The position numbers and the translations under genes were made by a program. This document shows positions 10,286-20,031 of a stretch of DNA of 32,427 bases, one piece after another. Under the pieces are notes generated by a model. That model saw only the letters and a list, made by a program, of their open reading frames with translations, was not told the DNA's origin and did no database searches. The DNA lies in assembly GCF_025766255.1 (NCBI RefSeq), contig NW_026516898.1, forward strand, positions 1 to 32,427, written 5' to 3'. The first letter of the stretch is position 1; the number at the start of each line of letters is the position of its first letter. This stretch comes from Zychaea mexicana. Its lineage: Eukaryota; Mucoromycota; Mucoromycetes; Mucorales; Lichtheimiaceae.

Positions 10286-11110
10286 ATTGTTCTGTCGTGA
10301 TTTTCATGTGTCCTTCTTTCCAGCGATGAATTATTCGTTTCAGTTCAATAATGTATATACGCCCCGGTGATGCAACGGAGAGACATGAGGATGTAGGTTG
10401 AAACACCCTGCTGCTGCTACGACAATGACCAATAAGGATGGTGGACACCTTTACATGATTACCACTACTGATACATACGTCTACTATCGTAATCCAATTC
10501 TCTCCTTGCTTCTAGCTTATAACATCTCGCTCTCTCCCGCTCATTCTGCGATTACCTCAATCATTCCTCTGCCATTTATTTATTCATTTTCCCACTGGTT
10601 TCTTATTGTCTTGCTACCCTCTCTGTAAAATTATATTCAAGCATCGACAATTCCGTGCCGCAAGGAAGCGACCGTATGCCTTATGGCGCTGATCAATCCA
10701 TCCTTCCATAAATAAACAAACATTTAAACTAAACAGTGATACGTATCCAATACTCCTTCAGATAACTAATATTCCCAACCGAAGATCTTGATCCAAAAGA
10801 TTCATGATAAGTATTGGCTCGGATTCGCTTTTGAGCATCTCCTTGGCAACCGCATGTAAGTTTTGAAAATATTTTGATTCGGTGGAGTAAACAGCTTGTG
10901 CCCAGTTTCTTGACGATGAATTTTTAATGTAACTGGTCTTGTCAGTATTATTAAGCATGCTGTAAATTTGAGAAGGACCAGGATGGATGGTAACGTAGCA
11001 ATACGTTCGACTTTTTAATTGTAAAATAAATGGCTACATAGCTACTTTTTGTAATGGAAATTGTGTTTCTTTGATTACACTACGTTTTTCAACGATCTAA
11101 ATCTGCTCTT
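10286..11110. other. No supported gene
   Basis: AT-rich sequence with pyrimidine-rich runs. The open minus-strand segment 10758-10958 (66 codons, containing SSRNWAQAVYSTESKYF) has a protein-like look and could be an exon. I could not connect it to a start, a stop or splice partners with confidence. Confidence 0.4.
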
Positions 11111-11151
11111 ACAACCGGTAGTCTCTACGTGCCACGAATTGCACCGGTTGT
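11111..11151. repeat. Inverted repeat around the stop codon of the 11125-11662 gene
   Basis: ACAACCGGT (11111-11119) and ACCGGTTGT (11143-11151) are perfect reverse complements separated by 23 nt that include the TAG at 11125-11127. It could form a stem-loop in the 3' end of the mRNA. Role unknown. Confidence 0.5.
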
Positions 11152-11662
11152 TACGCGCTCATGGGCTCGGTCGTCAAAGAGGAACGCCGTGCTTGCTTTG
11201 AGACATTCTGCATCACGTACCGTCCTTGCATTCATGATTACATCGGCTAGTCCCAACTCTTTTGCCATTGCAGTATAGACTCTGGGCGCACTGTTGAATA
11301 TCCATAATGCTTTTTGCGACTGATGTCATTCGCTAAACGATGTGTATTCCCTATGTTAGCAGCATCAAAAATCGATCTTTTGCGTATATAAAGCTTATCG
11401 AATCGGGCTGTTTCCAAATGCATGATGATGATAAATTTTGCTAATATCTTTATTATCTCAAGGTGAGTCACATCCATTTGTGTTTGAACAGAGCTAACAA
11501 GTGAGGTCGACGCTATGCAGACATACAGTACGATCAACCCCCCTTAATTTCACATCGGCTAACTTTCGACCCTCAATAAATTCAAATTCCCGTTTAATTC
11601 ACTTTCAATGTATCATCCAGGGTCGAAGCCTTATCGAGTGGTACTAAAAAGTGCTCCTCCAT
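11125..11662 (-). CDS. Small two-exon hypothetical gene, one-base frameshift
   Basis: Not recognised. Exon 1 (11527-11662) starts at an ATG (MEEHFLVPLDKASTLDD) and ends LADVKLRGVDRT before donor GTATGT. Exon 2 (11125-11319) follows a CATCAG acceptor and reads SQKALWIFNSAPRVY through to TTGAIRGT and TAG at 11125-11127. The intron (207 nt) contains a TGCTAACAT branch-point-like sequence. Exon 1 is 136 nt and carries a stop unless one base is removed near 11605; 135 nt would give phase 0, exactly what exon 2 needs. So the gene either has a single frameshift or a consensus error. The product would be about 109 residues. There is no signal peptide or membrane segment. Confidence 0.4.
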
Positions 11663-12449
11663 ATATGCATCCAACAGAAAATGTATTGGACAACAGGCTA
11701 AATGTAGGTTATGTCATCTATTATCAGAATTAAGTAGTATATAATCTGTGGGAAAAAGGTCAACCCAGCCAAAAAATGTTTAGATACAAAGCGTATGTGG
11801 TAGGGGCATCTGTGTTGGCAGAGTTAGCCGGATTATCCATATTATTAGGTCATGAGAAGGGAGGTTGTTGATAAGTAAATGACAGGACCAAAAAAAGGCC
11901 TACTAAGGAAATGTGCTTATTCTTTTTTTTGGGACAGGAGTGGTTAGTTAGTGGTTTGTTGATATGACAACACAGACGTGCGTGCTAATACAAATGGCTG
12001 GCCTAATAAAGAACTCATATAGAGCCGTTAGACGCTACTATACGGATAGCCATTCTCTACCCAACGTTGGTGCGGGGGGCTCTTTTGTCGTTGGCCAAGG
12101 TACATATACTGGTTCCTCCTTGTGCCTTTTTTTCTTTAGCAATTAGACCCTCTTCTATCCCTTTCATTTGCTTCTCTTTCTCAATATCTTTTATTCCGGG
12201 ACAATCAAGACATCACTACATTTATTAAAAAGGGCAGAGATATCTAGCACAGATCATTAACAAGCCAGCAAGAACTGCATCAACGGATCGGCATTTTCAA
12301 GAAAAAGGAACAAATACTTTATGGAAAAGGACAAATTAGAGATCATGTATTCTAAGATAGCTACTGGATGGAAGATATAAGCTAGATACAAGTTGATGCC
12401 AATAAAACGAGCAACCGGATATTGCTTCTCCTTTCAATCAAATCGAAAA
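11663..12449. other. No supported gene
   Basis: About 790 bp of AT-rich sequence. Open segments are short and lack splice or start context. I see no repeat apart from the beginning of the minisatellite at the right end. Confidence 0.4.
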
Positions 12450-13177
12450 AGCACGATCTTGTCTTCAAACTGCGCAGCTGCTACGGGAGAACTGGGACCA
12501 TCCTGTTGAGCGTCATTCACTAAAACCACTATAGAAAAATAAAAGAGAAAGCGCAGAACTGCTACGAGTGAACTGAGACCATATAGATCGCCCCAGTTGT
12601 GTGCAGCAACAGTTACTCGAATGCATCCCGTCAAGCGTCATTAGCTAGGACCACTTCAGAAATAGATGAAAAAGTGCGCAACTGCTACGAGGGAACTGAG
12701 ACCATAATGATCGCCCCAGCTGTGCAGCAACAGTTACTTGACCCGACCTGTCAAGTCGGAGTTAACAGGTAGGACCTCTTCGAAGTAAAAATAGAGAAAG
12801 TGCGCAACTGCTACGAGGGAACTGAGACCATAATGATCGCCCCAGCTGTGCAGCAACAGTTACTTGACCCGACCTGTCAAGTCGGAGTTAACAGGTAGGA
12901 CCTCTTCAAAGTAAAAATAGAGAAAGTGCGCAATTGCTACGAGGGAACTGAGACCATGATGATCGCCCCAGCTGTGCAGCAACAGTTACTTGACCCGACC
13001 TGTCAAGTCGGAGTTAACAGGTAGGACCTCTTCAAAGTAAAAATAGAGAAAGTGCGCAACTGCTACGAGGGAACTGAGACCATGATGATCGCCCCAGCTG
13101 TGCAGCAACAGTTACTTGACCCGACCTGTCAAGTCGTAGTTAACAAGTAGGACCTTGCGTCACCTGAAACCGTTGGT
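12450..13177. repeat. Minisatellite, 126-bp unit, four close copies plus two diverged
   Basis: Units start with gtgcgcaactgctacgaggg at 12674, 12800, 12926 and 13052, exactly 126 bp apart, and the array ends near 13177. Two older units precede them: one at about 12551 (123 bp, diverged) and a partial one at about 12471 (80 bp). The unit contains gatcgccccagctgtgcagc and a CCGAC/GTCGG stem around ctgtcaa. Although 126 is a multiple of three, the frames I checked contain stops, so the array looks non-coding. The most similar units are at the right end, which suggests recent expansion there. Confidence 0.9.
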
Positions 13178-13693
13178 AGTCAATTGTCAAGACCAAATCA
13201 CATAGAAAGTATCTTTTACATGCTTCAAAAGAAGTTCAACACAGATAGATTAGAAAGAAATACTTTGTAAACTGGACATCTGCAGAGATTACTTTTAGAT
13301 CTTACTTGAGTTGCCATGAGACCAAGAAAAACAAACGGGGTATTGGTGAAGGAATAGGTGTTTGCCGCGCTAGCCAAAGTATCGACTGGTTTTCTGTGAT
13401 GACGTTTAAGAATCTCAGTGATGACGTTGTAAACTCAGTCATCAGTGATGACATCGAAAAGTCAACGAATACGATTCTCCTTTGTGCCATCTTGGCCTCG
13501 AAATCAGGGCAGTTACTCATAGAGTATGTCTTTCTCGCATCAAAAATATTGAATTTTGCTACGATTCTATTGTTAACAATATTACTTTCACTACTCTTAG
13601 AGTATATAAGAAACGCGAGGGACTCTTCGCTGGAGGTGTTTGTTGCGAAGCATAAAAGCTTCATCGTTGCTGATTATAAGCCAAACCAGATAG
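13178..13693. other. No supported gene upstream of the right paralogue
   Basis: An open plus-strand segment (13306-13716) begins in unique sequence and runs into the inverted duplicate. Past 13566 it reads the region that is intron in the left-edge gene, so I do not accept it as a gene. Similarity to the left copy starts at about 13566. Confidence 0.4.
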
Positions 13694-14530
13694 TCGAAAA
13701 CGCTTGGAGCTCTTGATTCGGGAGGGGCTTACTTGCACTTCTACAAGACGTCCCTGAGGACGATCGGCCTACAGTCTACGCTGACAATGTTGACTGGCGT
13801 GAGATAGTACAGTATTCTTGAGGTAAGCAGCGCATAGCGACTATATTTTGATTTTGTAAGGATCTCTAATCAAGAAGTACGAATCATTGTTAAATGAATT
13901 CTTATTAGACTGTCGCCTCAAATACTGTGGATCCGAAAAGAATTCTCGATTACATGTATTCACACCCTCCAAGGGAGCAAGGTCACCATCACAAGCTTTC
14001 ACTAAAGAATTCCGCCAAGCACATGAAGCTATGGACTCAAATTTGAAGTGGAAGTTGTCCACTGGAACGGTGGTAGAAGACGTGTTGTTTGACTATGGCC
14101 TGAACTGCAATCATGAAGAGTAAGTAACATACATATAAAACAGGCAAAGGATACAAAGAATATGTACTTATCTGTTGTTATAGTGTTGCGATATGACATG
14201 CAAGGAACTCATGGAGAAGTTTACGGAAAAGGAGATTGAAGAAATTGGGGAGAGATCGAAGCATCCGCTTCCCGACATTCCGGAAGAGCTGTTGGGATAC
14301 CTTAACGATTTCATTGGCCTGGTAAAAAAAAGAATTGTGTTGGATGTTCCTTGGGGTCATAGTACCTTAGAAAAAAAACATGAGACTTATGATTGCTTTA
14401 TAGGACACCATTTGAAAGTATAGAAACTCGTGTACGAAAGCGACTGCATGCTTTTGACACAGAATTTTATCTTGACTGGGCACAGCATTCCATCCAAAAC
14501 GTCACCCGATTATTCCGTTCCAACTATTTT
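13566..14530 (+). repeat. Inverted duplicate 1, right copy (partner 1-980)
   Basis: This is the reverse-complement partner of the left-edge stretch. 13566-14284 is very similar to it, while after about 14284 the similarity falls abruptly. Differences inside the conserved part include one-base length changes and a 16-nt deletion at about 14185-14189. Confidence 0.8.
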
Positions 14531-15130
14531 CCCCTAAATGATCAAACCGAAGCTGACATCATTCGACGAGTCTACGGATTCATTGATACAGCATTTGATG
14601 ACCTTCAGCTTGATGTCAGAACGTAAGTGATGCTGTTACAGCTGGGAAAACATCCTAATACTCATCAAGCTACTGACCGGATTATTTATTGCTTTAGATG
14701 GGATATCGGAGAGTACCGCAAACTCAGACAGATGAAACTTACTGCACCAGCCAAACGATTGAAAAAAACACGGTTATCGGACGGATATACTTTTCAAGTG
14801 CTCGAAAGGCGAGGTCGGATGCTGTGAGGTGGGGAAGACGGATGCAGGCGAGAGTGGCAGGAAAGAGAAGAACGAGCTGGGCTTGAAGGTTCCAAAGATG
14901 CTGAAAGATATGATGTGGAAGCTCGCACATGTGTGCCCGAAAAGAAAAACTGAGCTGGTCGTCATTGGATTCGTCATGATGGGTGAGTAATAACAACATT
15001 CGAATTATGCTTGCTCATTTTAGGCTCGATGTCATTTAAAACGCTAACAGATCCACTATGTATCCGTAGGTCTAAAACTGCGTGCACTTGTCTTGGACAA
15101 TCCGTCGACGTACGTTTGTCGATTGAATAA
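13694..15130 (+). pseudogene. Damaged paralogue of the left-edge gene, including its nuclease-like C-terminus
   Basis: This copy starts at the exon matching 740-851 of the left gene and lacks the earlier exons. Relative to that gene it has an extra G near 13720, a missing T near 13960 (tgtattcac for tgtatttcac), a 16-nt deletion at about 14188 that removes the acceptor used on the left, an extra base near 14403 and an extra A in the run near 14765. Its C-terminal part goes beyond the left copy. After 14698 a frame reads RTDILFKCSKGEVGCCEVGK and ELGLKVPKMLKDM, then, via an intron at about 14982-15069, LKLRALVLDNPSTYVCRLNK. The D...E-x-G...E-V-G-K pattern recalls PD-(D/E)xK-type nuclease folds seen in expanded Mucoromycota families; that assignment is an inference. 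At 15131 the frame passes directly into an ATR C-terminal exon. Confidence 0.6.
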
Positions 15131-16348
15131 GACCGTTCCTGAGCTTGTCCCCTTCCGTCTCACGCAAAACTTAATTGATGCAATGGGCATACTGAAAGTC
15201 GACGGTAAAACAATAACCTCTTAGGTACAAAAAATTCAGTAAAAGGAAAAGGTTTATTGATGTTAGAATGCGTTGGGCTGGGGAATATACATAGGCATGT
15301 ATCGGAAGACCTGCGAGGTGACGCTAGACGTGATGAAAAAAAACAAGACCCAACTCCTATCAGTATTTGAGACATTGGGACATGATCCTCTCGCGGACTG
15401 GCAAAAGAAGGCTCTCGGAAGAGCTAAGGTATAGTAATATCATTAATTATATCAGTAAACAGTACCAGGAGAGGGTGTGATAAACGTGGGTTGTGGAAAA
15501 GATTGAATAAGAGACAATATGAAAATACAGTGAGAGACAAATATGAGATGATTTTTATTGATTGAATTCACAACCCTTTATATACTGTTGAAGATGGTGT
15601 CTAGACTTCCGTTTGGATGAACTGATGAATGGATCGCGGACATGCCGGATTTCGGATGTTTCAAAGATGAAGAAGGATGGGAAGGTTGAGTTTGTCGGCC
15701 ATGATAATGGACGTTGCCTTCCGATTGTAAAGAGTCATCTTTGCCGTGATCAGTGTGTTCCTTGTTTGGCGAAGTCTCACCTTTGTCAGTGCTGGACTTG
15801 GTATCCGCTCTTTGACAGGTACACTTCGCTCAACTCAGATAAGCTAGATTCAAAGGAAGTGCTGACTAACTCGAGAATAGGGCAATGTGTATACAATGGT
15901 TGGTCCTGATTATCGATATGGTGCTAATTATGTAATATTTGAATCATCCGTGTGTGTGGTGTTCTCTCTACTGCGTTCTAATGGTTACGAAGACGGCGGA
16001 GTGGGGTGAGTTGTCCGGATCAATCTCAAGTAGTGTGGTTTACCACAGAGGGGTGGTGAAACTAAACTTCTTTAACCAAAAATTCCCTTCTACAAAATAA
16101 TTAGGAGGTCACCCGCGAACTATTGAAGAGAATCGACAACAAAATTTACAACGGCCGCTCCGTCAATAATGAAGTCAAGAGACTCATCGCTTCAGCCTCC
16201 TCCAACGCGAACCTGAGTCAAATGTTTGTCGGTAAAGTATAGATACACGTCTCCCATCTGTTTCTGATCTATTGACCTTATGATGACTAACATTGTTTAC
16301 CGTCTGTATATGTTATATATATAAATAGGTTGGGCACTTTACATGTAA
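15131..16348 (+). pseudogene. Duplicated C-terminal end of ATR/MEC1/rad3 (end of kinase domain + FATC)
   Basis: A 5'-truncated copy of the last ATR exons, in opposite orientation to the complete gene. Exons: junction exon 15070-15204 (ATR part [10 protein letters not shown]...ILKVDG), 15295-15428 (MYRKTCEVTLDVMKKN...), 16105-16231 (FATC, ending NLSQMFVG) and 16329-16348 (ending GWALYM, stop 16346-16348). The FATC exon is 127 nt and in frame. All splice sites match the complete gene. An LTR-like insertion occupies the intron before the FATC exon (intron 15429-16104). AATAAA follows at 16354-16359. Without the ATP-binding and catalytic-loop parts it cannot be a kinase. It could still be transcribed as part of the chimera with the upstream family remnant. 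Confidence 0.85.
15476..16047. mobile_element. Solo-LTR-like insertion, 572 bp, with 5-bp target duplication
   Basis: The right arm lacks this block, so it is an insertion. It begins TGTGATAAAC and ends GTTTACCACA, giving TG...CA ends and an imperfect 10-bp inverted terminus. GAGGG flanks it on both sides (15471-15475 and 16048-16052), as expected for a 5-bp target duplication of an LTR element. A tttatata TATA-like stretch lies near 15590. No internal gag or pol is present, so this is best read as a solo LTR. The 98-codon ORF inside (15613-15909) shows no family signal. It sits wholly within an intron of the duplicated ATR fragment. Strand is undetermined. Confidence 0.8.
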
Positions 16349-16353
16349 TATCC

Positions 16354-16359
16354 AATAAA
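16354..16359 (+). terminator. AATAAA polyadenylation-type signal, ATR fragment
   Basis: AATAAA lies 5 nt after the TAA of the duplicated ATR fragment. The same hexamer is conserved after the complete gene (23227-23232, minus). Confidence 0.5.
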
Positions 16360-17435
16360 GTAAAATTGTAAATATAATATGCTCCTAGCATATACATGTA
16401 TATACATTACTCCTCTATTATCAGAAAAGTGATTCCATAGCAAATCTAACAAACAAACCACCTAATTACAATTGCCTGGGCGCAAGTATTCTGTTCTTCG
16501 TTGTCATTTCTTTCAGTATTGTATATACTTTAAGTACGTTAAGCTTTTTATTACACTCTTATTATTCCCGTTCCAAAGACCTTGTTCATCTCGAACAATG
16601 ACGCCCGAGCTATTTTTTTGCAAAAGTAAATATACTCGTCCGTAGAGCAAGTTAAACGATAAGGGCTCTCGAAAAGCGCTATGGCGTAGTTATCCGATAG
16701 GTTTTGTTAACGTCAGTAAGCCTGTATCGCCCAGTTCATGCATACCTGTGATCTGCAGCAACATAAAGCTTCTATCCAACTTCTGGCACGGGCTTTGTAA
16801 ACTGTTGGTTGTAACACGCCGATCACTTTTTACTACCCTATGTAGCATTGAATCAACAGATACCGGGACAGCCAAAGTTAGTTAGTGTTGATACAGAATT
16901 GCTAGCATACTTGGGTATGTGATGGTGCTCCATTCATGTGTATATGTACGTAATTGTTGTATTATATATGTATGTGGGTTACAGTAGTACAGTCAATAAT
17001 GAGAACGTTCGCTATATTGAAGCAAAGTGTGTATCTTTCGAAATTTTTAAATCCAAAATCATGCAACATATATACGTTATCAAAAGCTGCAGATCGAAAA
17101 TACGATATGGACAAAGATTGCGTTTGTCGATTTTTAAGGATGAAACACAATGGGATCGCAACATAGCTCACTTATTAGTGGGAAATCAACACAATGAAGA
17201 ACAATGTGATATACTGCTGCCTGTATGCCCAAAGCTGTACTACTGTATGTAAATTTATATAAATGTTCCCTTGACATCTGATTACCTATCAACATTATAG
17301 GCTACTCCCACTTCTTTCTTTACTTAACTTACTCAACTACAACTACAGTACCCTTAGCCTCCTCCTCATACGTACATATTCAGTGCGATTTCAAGCCGCC
17401 ATTAATCAACTTTCGTTGCTAACCACCTGCAACTT
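16360..17435. other. Arm sequence without a supported gene (left)
   Basis: Holds the region between the ATR fragment and the duplicated hypothetical gene. Open segments at 16690-16875 (minus) and 16938-17252 (plus) both recur in the right arm. Their recurrence only reflects the duplication; neither shows domain, splice or codon evidence that would make it a gene. The divergence step between outer and inner arm falls here, near 16880. Confidence 0.4.
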
Positions 17436-18233
17436 ATGTATACGAGCTGGTCAATAGAAGATACCATTGTCAGTTCGGAGCTGAAATGGTATCGCGTCAG
17501 TGACCTGATCGATTATATATACACGGTACAAGAATAGTTATTTACCATTGACTACCAAGGCGAGAAGTTCAAGGCGCCTTTGTTGGAGCACTTGTCTCCT
17601 GCGACAGAACAGCGCAGATTCGAAAAAGGAGATACTCTGATATGCGAAAGCGTCGCACCTTGGTCCAGATGTCTTCTCCAATTGTTTTACACGGCTAGCC
17701 TAGTAGCAAAGACGGTCCAGGGGAAATATTCTACATTCGGCGCTGCTGCTGTTGATGAAGACGGTAACCATCCTAAAATGGTCTTGCTCGAACATCTTGC
17801 ACAAGCTCTCCAATATATCGAATCTTGGCAGGGCGTCTTTGACCGAACGGCTTTTGAGAAACGGTACAAACTTGACTGGATTGATGATGATGATGTGGCC
17901 TGTGATGTTGACTATCACGACGAAAGCGACGCCAAGCCAAAATTTTCAAAGCTATCTAGGAGTGGTGACGCATCGAAGGACCAGAGACAAAAAAATGGTG
18001 GTCAGCATATCGTGCCCATTGTAAAGCCCATTGAAGGAACGAAGCAAGAAGATAGAAAAGAAGAAAAACACAATGGTGAAACCAGAGCGGATTTCAACGA
18101 TCCAGTCGAGTCGACAAGAATGGAAAAGGAAAATTCATCTGCAACGAACAACCTCACACCCGACCAAGATAATCCACCGGAAGATATGCAGCACTGTAGC
18201 AAAAGTACAGAATTTTGCACTGTATTGAAGTAA
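17436..18233 (+). CDS. Hypothetical protein, left-arm copy, with in-frame TAG or 42-nt intron
   Basis: ATG at 17436 opens a frame that continues to TAA at 18231-18233 (266 codons including the stop), with one TAG at codon 34 (17535-17537). The frame after the TAG is open and protein-like (FTIDYQGEKFKAPLLEHL). A phase-0 intron 17496-17537 (GTCAGT...AATAG, 42 nt) would remove the TAG and join KWYR to LFTIDYQG, but 42 nt is very short for a spliceosomal intron. A nonsense change or readthrough is the alternative. The N-terminal half is mixed alpha-helical-looking sequence. The second half, after an acidic WIDDDDVACDVD patch, is Lys/Glu/Asp/Ser-rich and probably disordered. There are no clear membrane segments. 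No known family is recognised. The sequence is repeated identically at 21353-22150. Confidence 0.55.
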
Positions 18234-18958
18234 AATGTTCCAATAAGAACCCAAATTAGCGATTCCTCATAACCTTTCTTAACTGGCTTGTTATGATACA
18301 ATAGTACTCCTCTTTTTAGTTTCATTTCTGAGAAAAAAAGTCTTTGAGCGCTGACACTTCTTTTATCTGTTAAACAGTTTATAGCACATCATACACTTCT
18401 TTAGCTGATATTATTTCTGGTAACAATATAACGATTTACATTGAGACGGCAATTAAAAAATTGTTCAGCTATTTATAAAAGACAGCAACGTCTGCAGTAT
18501 TTTCTACATCCAAGAGATGTGACTATAAGCAAGAAATCTTTTTAAGAAGAGCACGCACACAAAATACAGATTCAGGACATGATATAGACAATAAGAGAAT
18601 GGCATTGAATACGCATCAATCACTCTAGCAGGAATACTGCTCAATTAGATAGCATCGAACGTGTAGCATCCCAAAACAGTACAGCAGGTCAAAGCGACAG
18701 TACGATCTCGTCGAAAGAATCAATCATACACTCGGTTGCCTCTTTTTCAGGCACACGCAAGGAAACTCAGCTTTGCTCTTTTTTTTTTCTTTCTTCGACA
18801 TAATATAAAAAGTATAGAATGGATAATTCGGCATCACCGATTCCACTGGACGTGGCAAAAGCTATAAATATGAAACTATAATTATACGCTGTAACAAAGC
18901 ACCTTTGCTTGAATAAGTGAAAGGCGTAGGCACCAAAAAGCAAAGACTAATGGTTAAA
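18234..18958. other. Arm sequence downstream of the hypothetical gene, no gene seen
   Basis: AT-rich sequence with a run of about ten T near 18779-18788. It is repeated in inverted orientation at 20628-21352. The 107-codon open segment antisense to the gene end (18002-18325, minus) is a shadow frame. Confidence 0.4.
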
Positions 18959-19235
18959 AATGCTGCTAGCCAAGCGACAGTGACATGGGCGAAACAATAA
19001 TGCTGTAAGCCAAATGAGGGACTGTTGGCCAAGTGACGATGCCGTTGACGAAATAAATTGCTGCAAGCAAATTAGTAACGCCGTTAGTGAAAAAGAGAGC
19101 CATTGACCAAGTGAAAATGCCGTTAGGCGGAAAAAGGGGCCATTAGCGAAATAAAATGCTGTTGGCCAATTCAAAACGCCGTTGGCCAAATGGAAAATCT
19201 CATTGGCGAAAAAGAAAGCCCGCGAACGAAATGGT
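18957..19235. repeat. Degenerate 20-21-nt tandem repeat
   Basis: About 14 imperfect units of the form tgccgttggccaaataaaa follow one another. Recognisable units include tgctgttggccaattcaaaa, cgccgttggccaaatggaaa and tgccgttgacgaaataaat. The minus-strand frame through it reads repeated TAF/ANG/LGQW-like peptides, a by-product of the period. It abuts the inner end of the left arm (18958) and is absent from the right-arm side. Confidence 0.75.
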
Positions 19236-20031
19236 AGGTGAGTCCTCTAGCAATAGCTGGTCCCCGGCTTGCAAAAAAGTTGGACTCGCCCAAAAAATAA
19301 ATTAATTGGGAGAATTTAGCGAGTAAGCTGGACTTGCTCTAGATGCTATATTATTGTCATTTTCTTTTTTTTTTGTAAAAATTGGGAAAAGAAACTGATC
19401 ATTCAACTATAGAACTTTCAGCTCCCCACTCCTACTTGAAAAGTAGAAGCACGATGTCAACCCGGTGATAGCTCGTAGCCTCGTAGGCCCCCGACGCAGT
19501 TGGAACTCCACTGCCAACTGTCACCGCATCCAATTCGTTAAGAGATATTTTTTCGTAGCGAATGGGCGCAGTTTATGTGGCAGTGTGCATATTGAAGCGA
19601 CTTGTAGGTCAATTTTCAGATTTCGCTTGCATCGCTTTAACCCACTTCCTGTCATGACTATTCGTTGACCTCTACTCAATCCCTCAACATCTTTATCGTC
19701 AATCATCACCCAACTGATCCACCTTTATGAGTTTAAATGTAATCACTCGACTTGTTCCTTGTTCCTTTCTCATCATACGTATGTGATAGTGGTGGCTACA
19801 TACTACTGTGTAGAAGAAAGAGATGTCTGTTGTAATTACTGCACGGGTAGATGAGATTCCTTGTCATATTGTACCATTTATATGGTTTCTAGCCACAACA
19901 GCATCTTGATTTTTTTTTTTCGTTGATCTATCACTGTTTATATCAATTATGCATGGATTTTATTTGCTGTTAGCCCATTGTTGTTGACGTAAGTGAGTGT
20001 GTATCTCTTTCCGTAAAGAGACCAGGCAAGG
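19236..20031. other. Unique spacer without a supported gene
   Basis: Lies between the repeat array and the DUF202 gene, mostly AT-rich. The open segments of about 60 codons (19465-19668 plus; 19521-19709 minus) oppose each other and lack supporting signals. Part of it is probably the 3' region of the DUF202 gene. Confidence 0.4.

Larger units (their letters stand above)
15131..18958 (+). repeat. Inverted duplicate 2, left arm (partner 20628-23872)
   Basis: Coordinates of the two arms sum to 39586 from 16105 inward and to 39003-39007 outside the LTR insertion. The inner edge is exact: 18958 pairs with 20628 and 18959 no longer matches 20627. The outer edge is at 15131 (pairs with 23872). From about 16885 to 18958 all compared positions agree, including three identical translated frames. 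From 15131 to about 16880 substitutions and small indels are frequent. Confidence 0.92.

Noticed and set aside
12434..12634. 66-codon minus-strand ORF
   Set aside because: Lies in the minisatellite; it does not continue through the closely similar units.
13302..13716. Opposing 120- and 136-codon ORFs
   Set aside because: They overlap each other and run through sequence that is intron in the better-preserved left copy; no splice or start evidence.
15613..15909. 98-codon ORF within the insertion
   Set aside because: Inside the 572-bp solo-LTR-like element, with no recognisable domain; LTRs often contain chance ORFs.
15476..16047. DNA transposon (hAT-like) reading of the 572-bp insertion
   Set aside because: The ends are TG...CA and the flanking duplication is 5 bp (GAGGG), not 8 bp; a solo LTR fits better.
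16938..17252. 104-codon ORF, mirrored at 22334-22648
   Set aside because: Its conservation is explained by the identical inverted arms; composition and start look random and no splice partners are seen.
17489..17537. 49-nt intron with donor GTATCG to remove the TAG
   Set aside because: It would shift the frame and lose the long downstream ORF; the 42-nt alternative keeps it.
18002..18325. 107-codon ORF antisense to the duplicated gene (mirrored at 21261-21584)
   Set aside because: Shadow frame of the Lys/Glu-rich C-terminal coding region.
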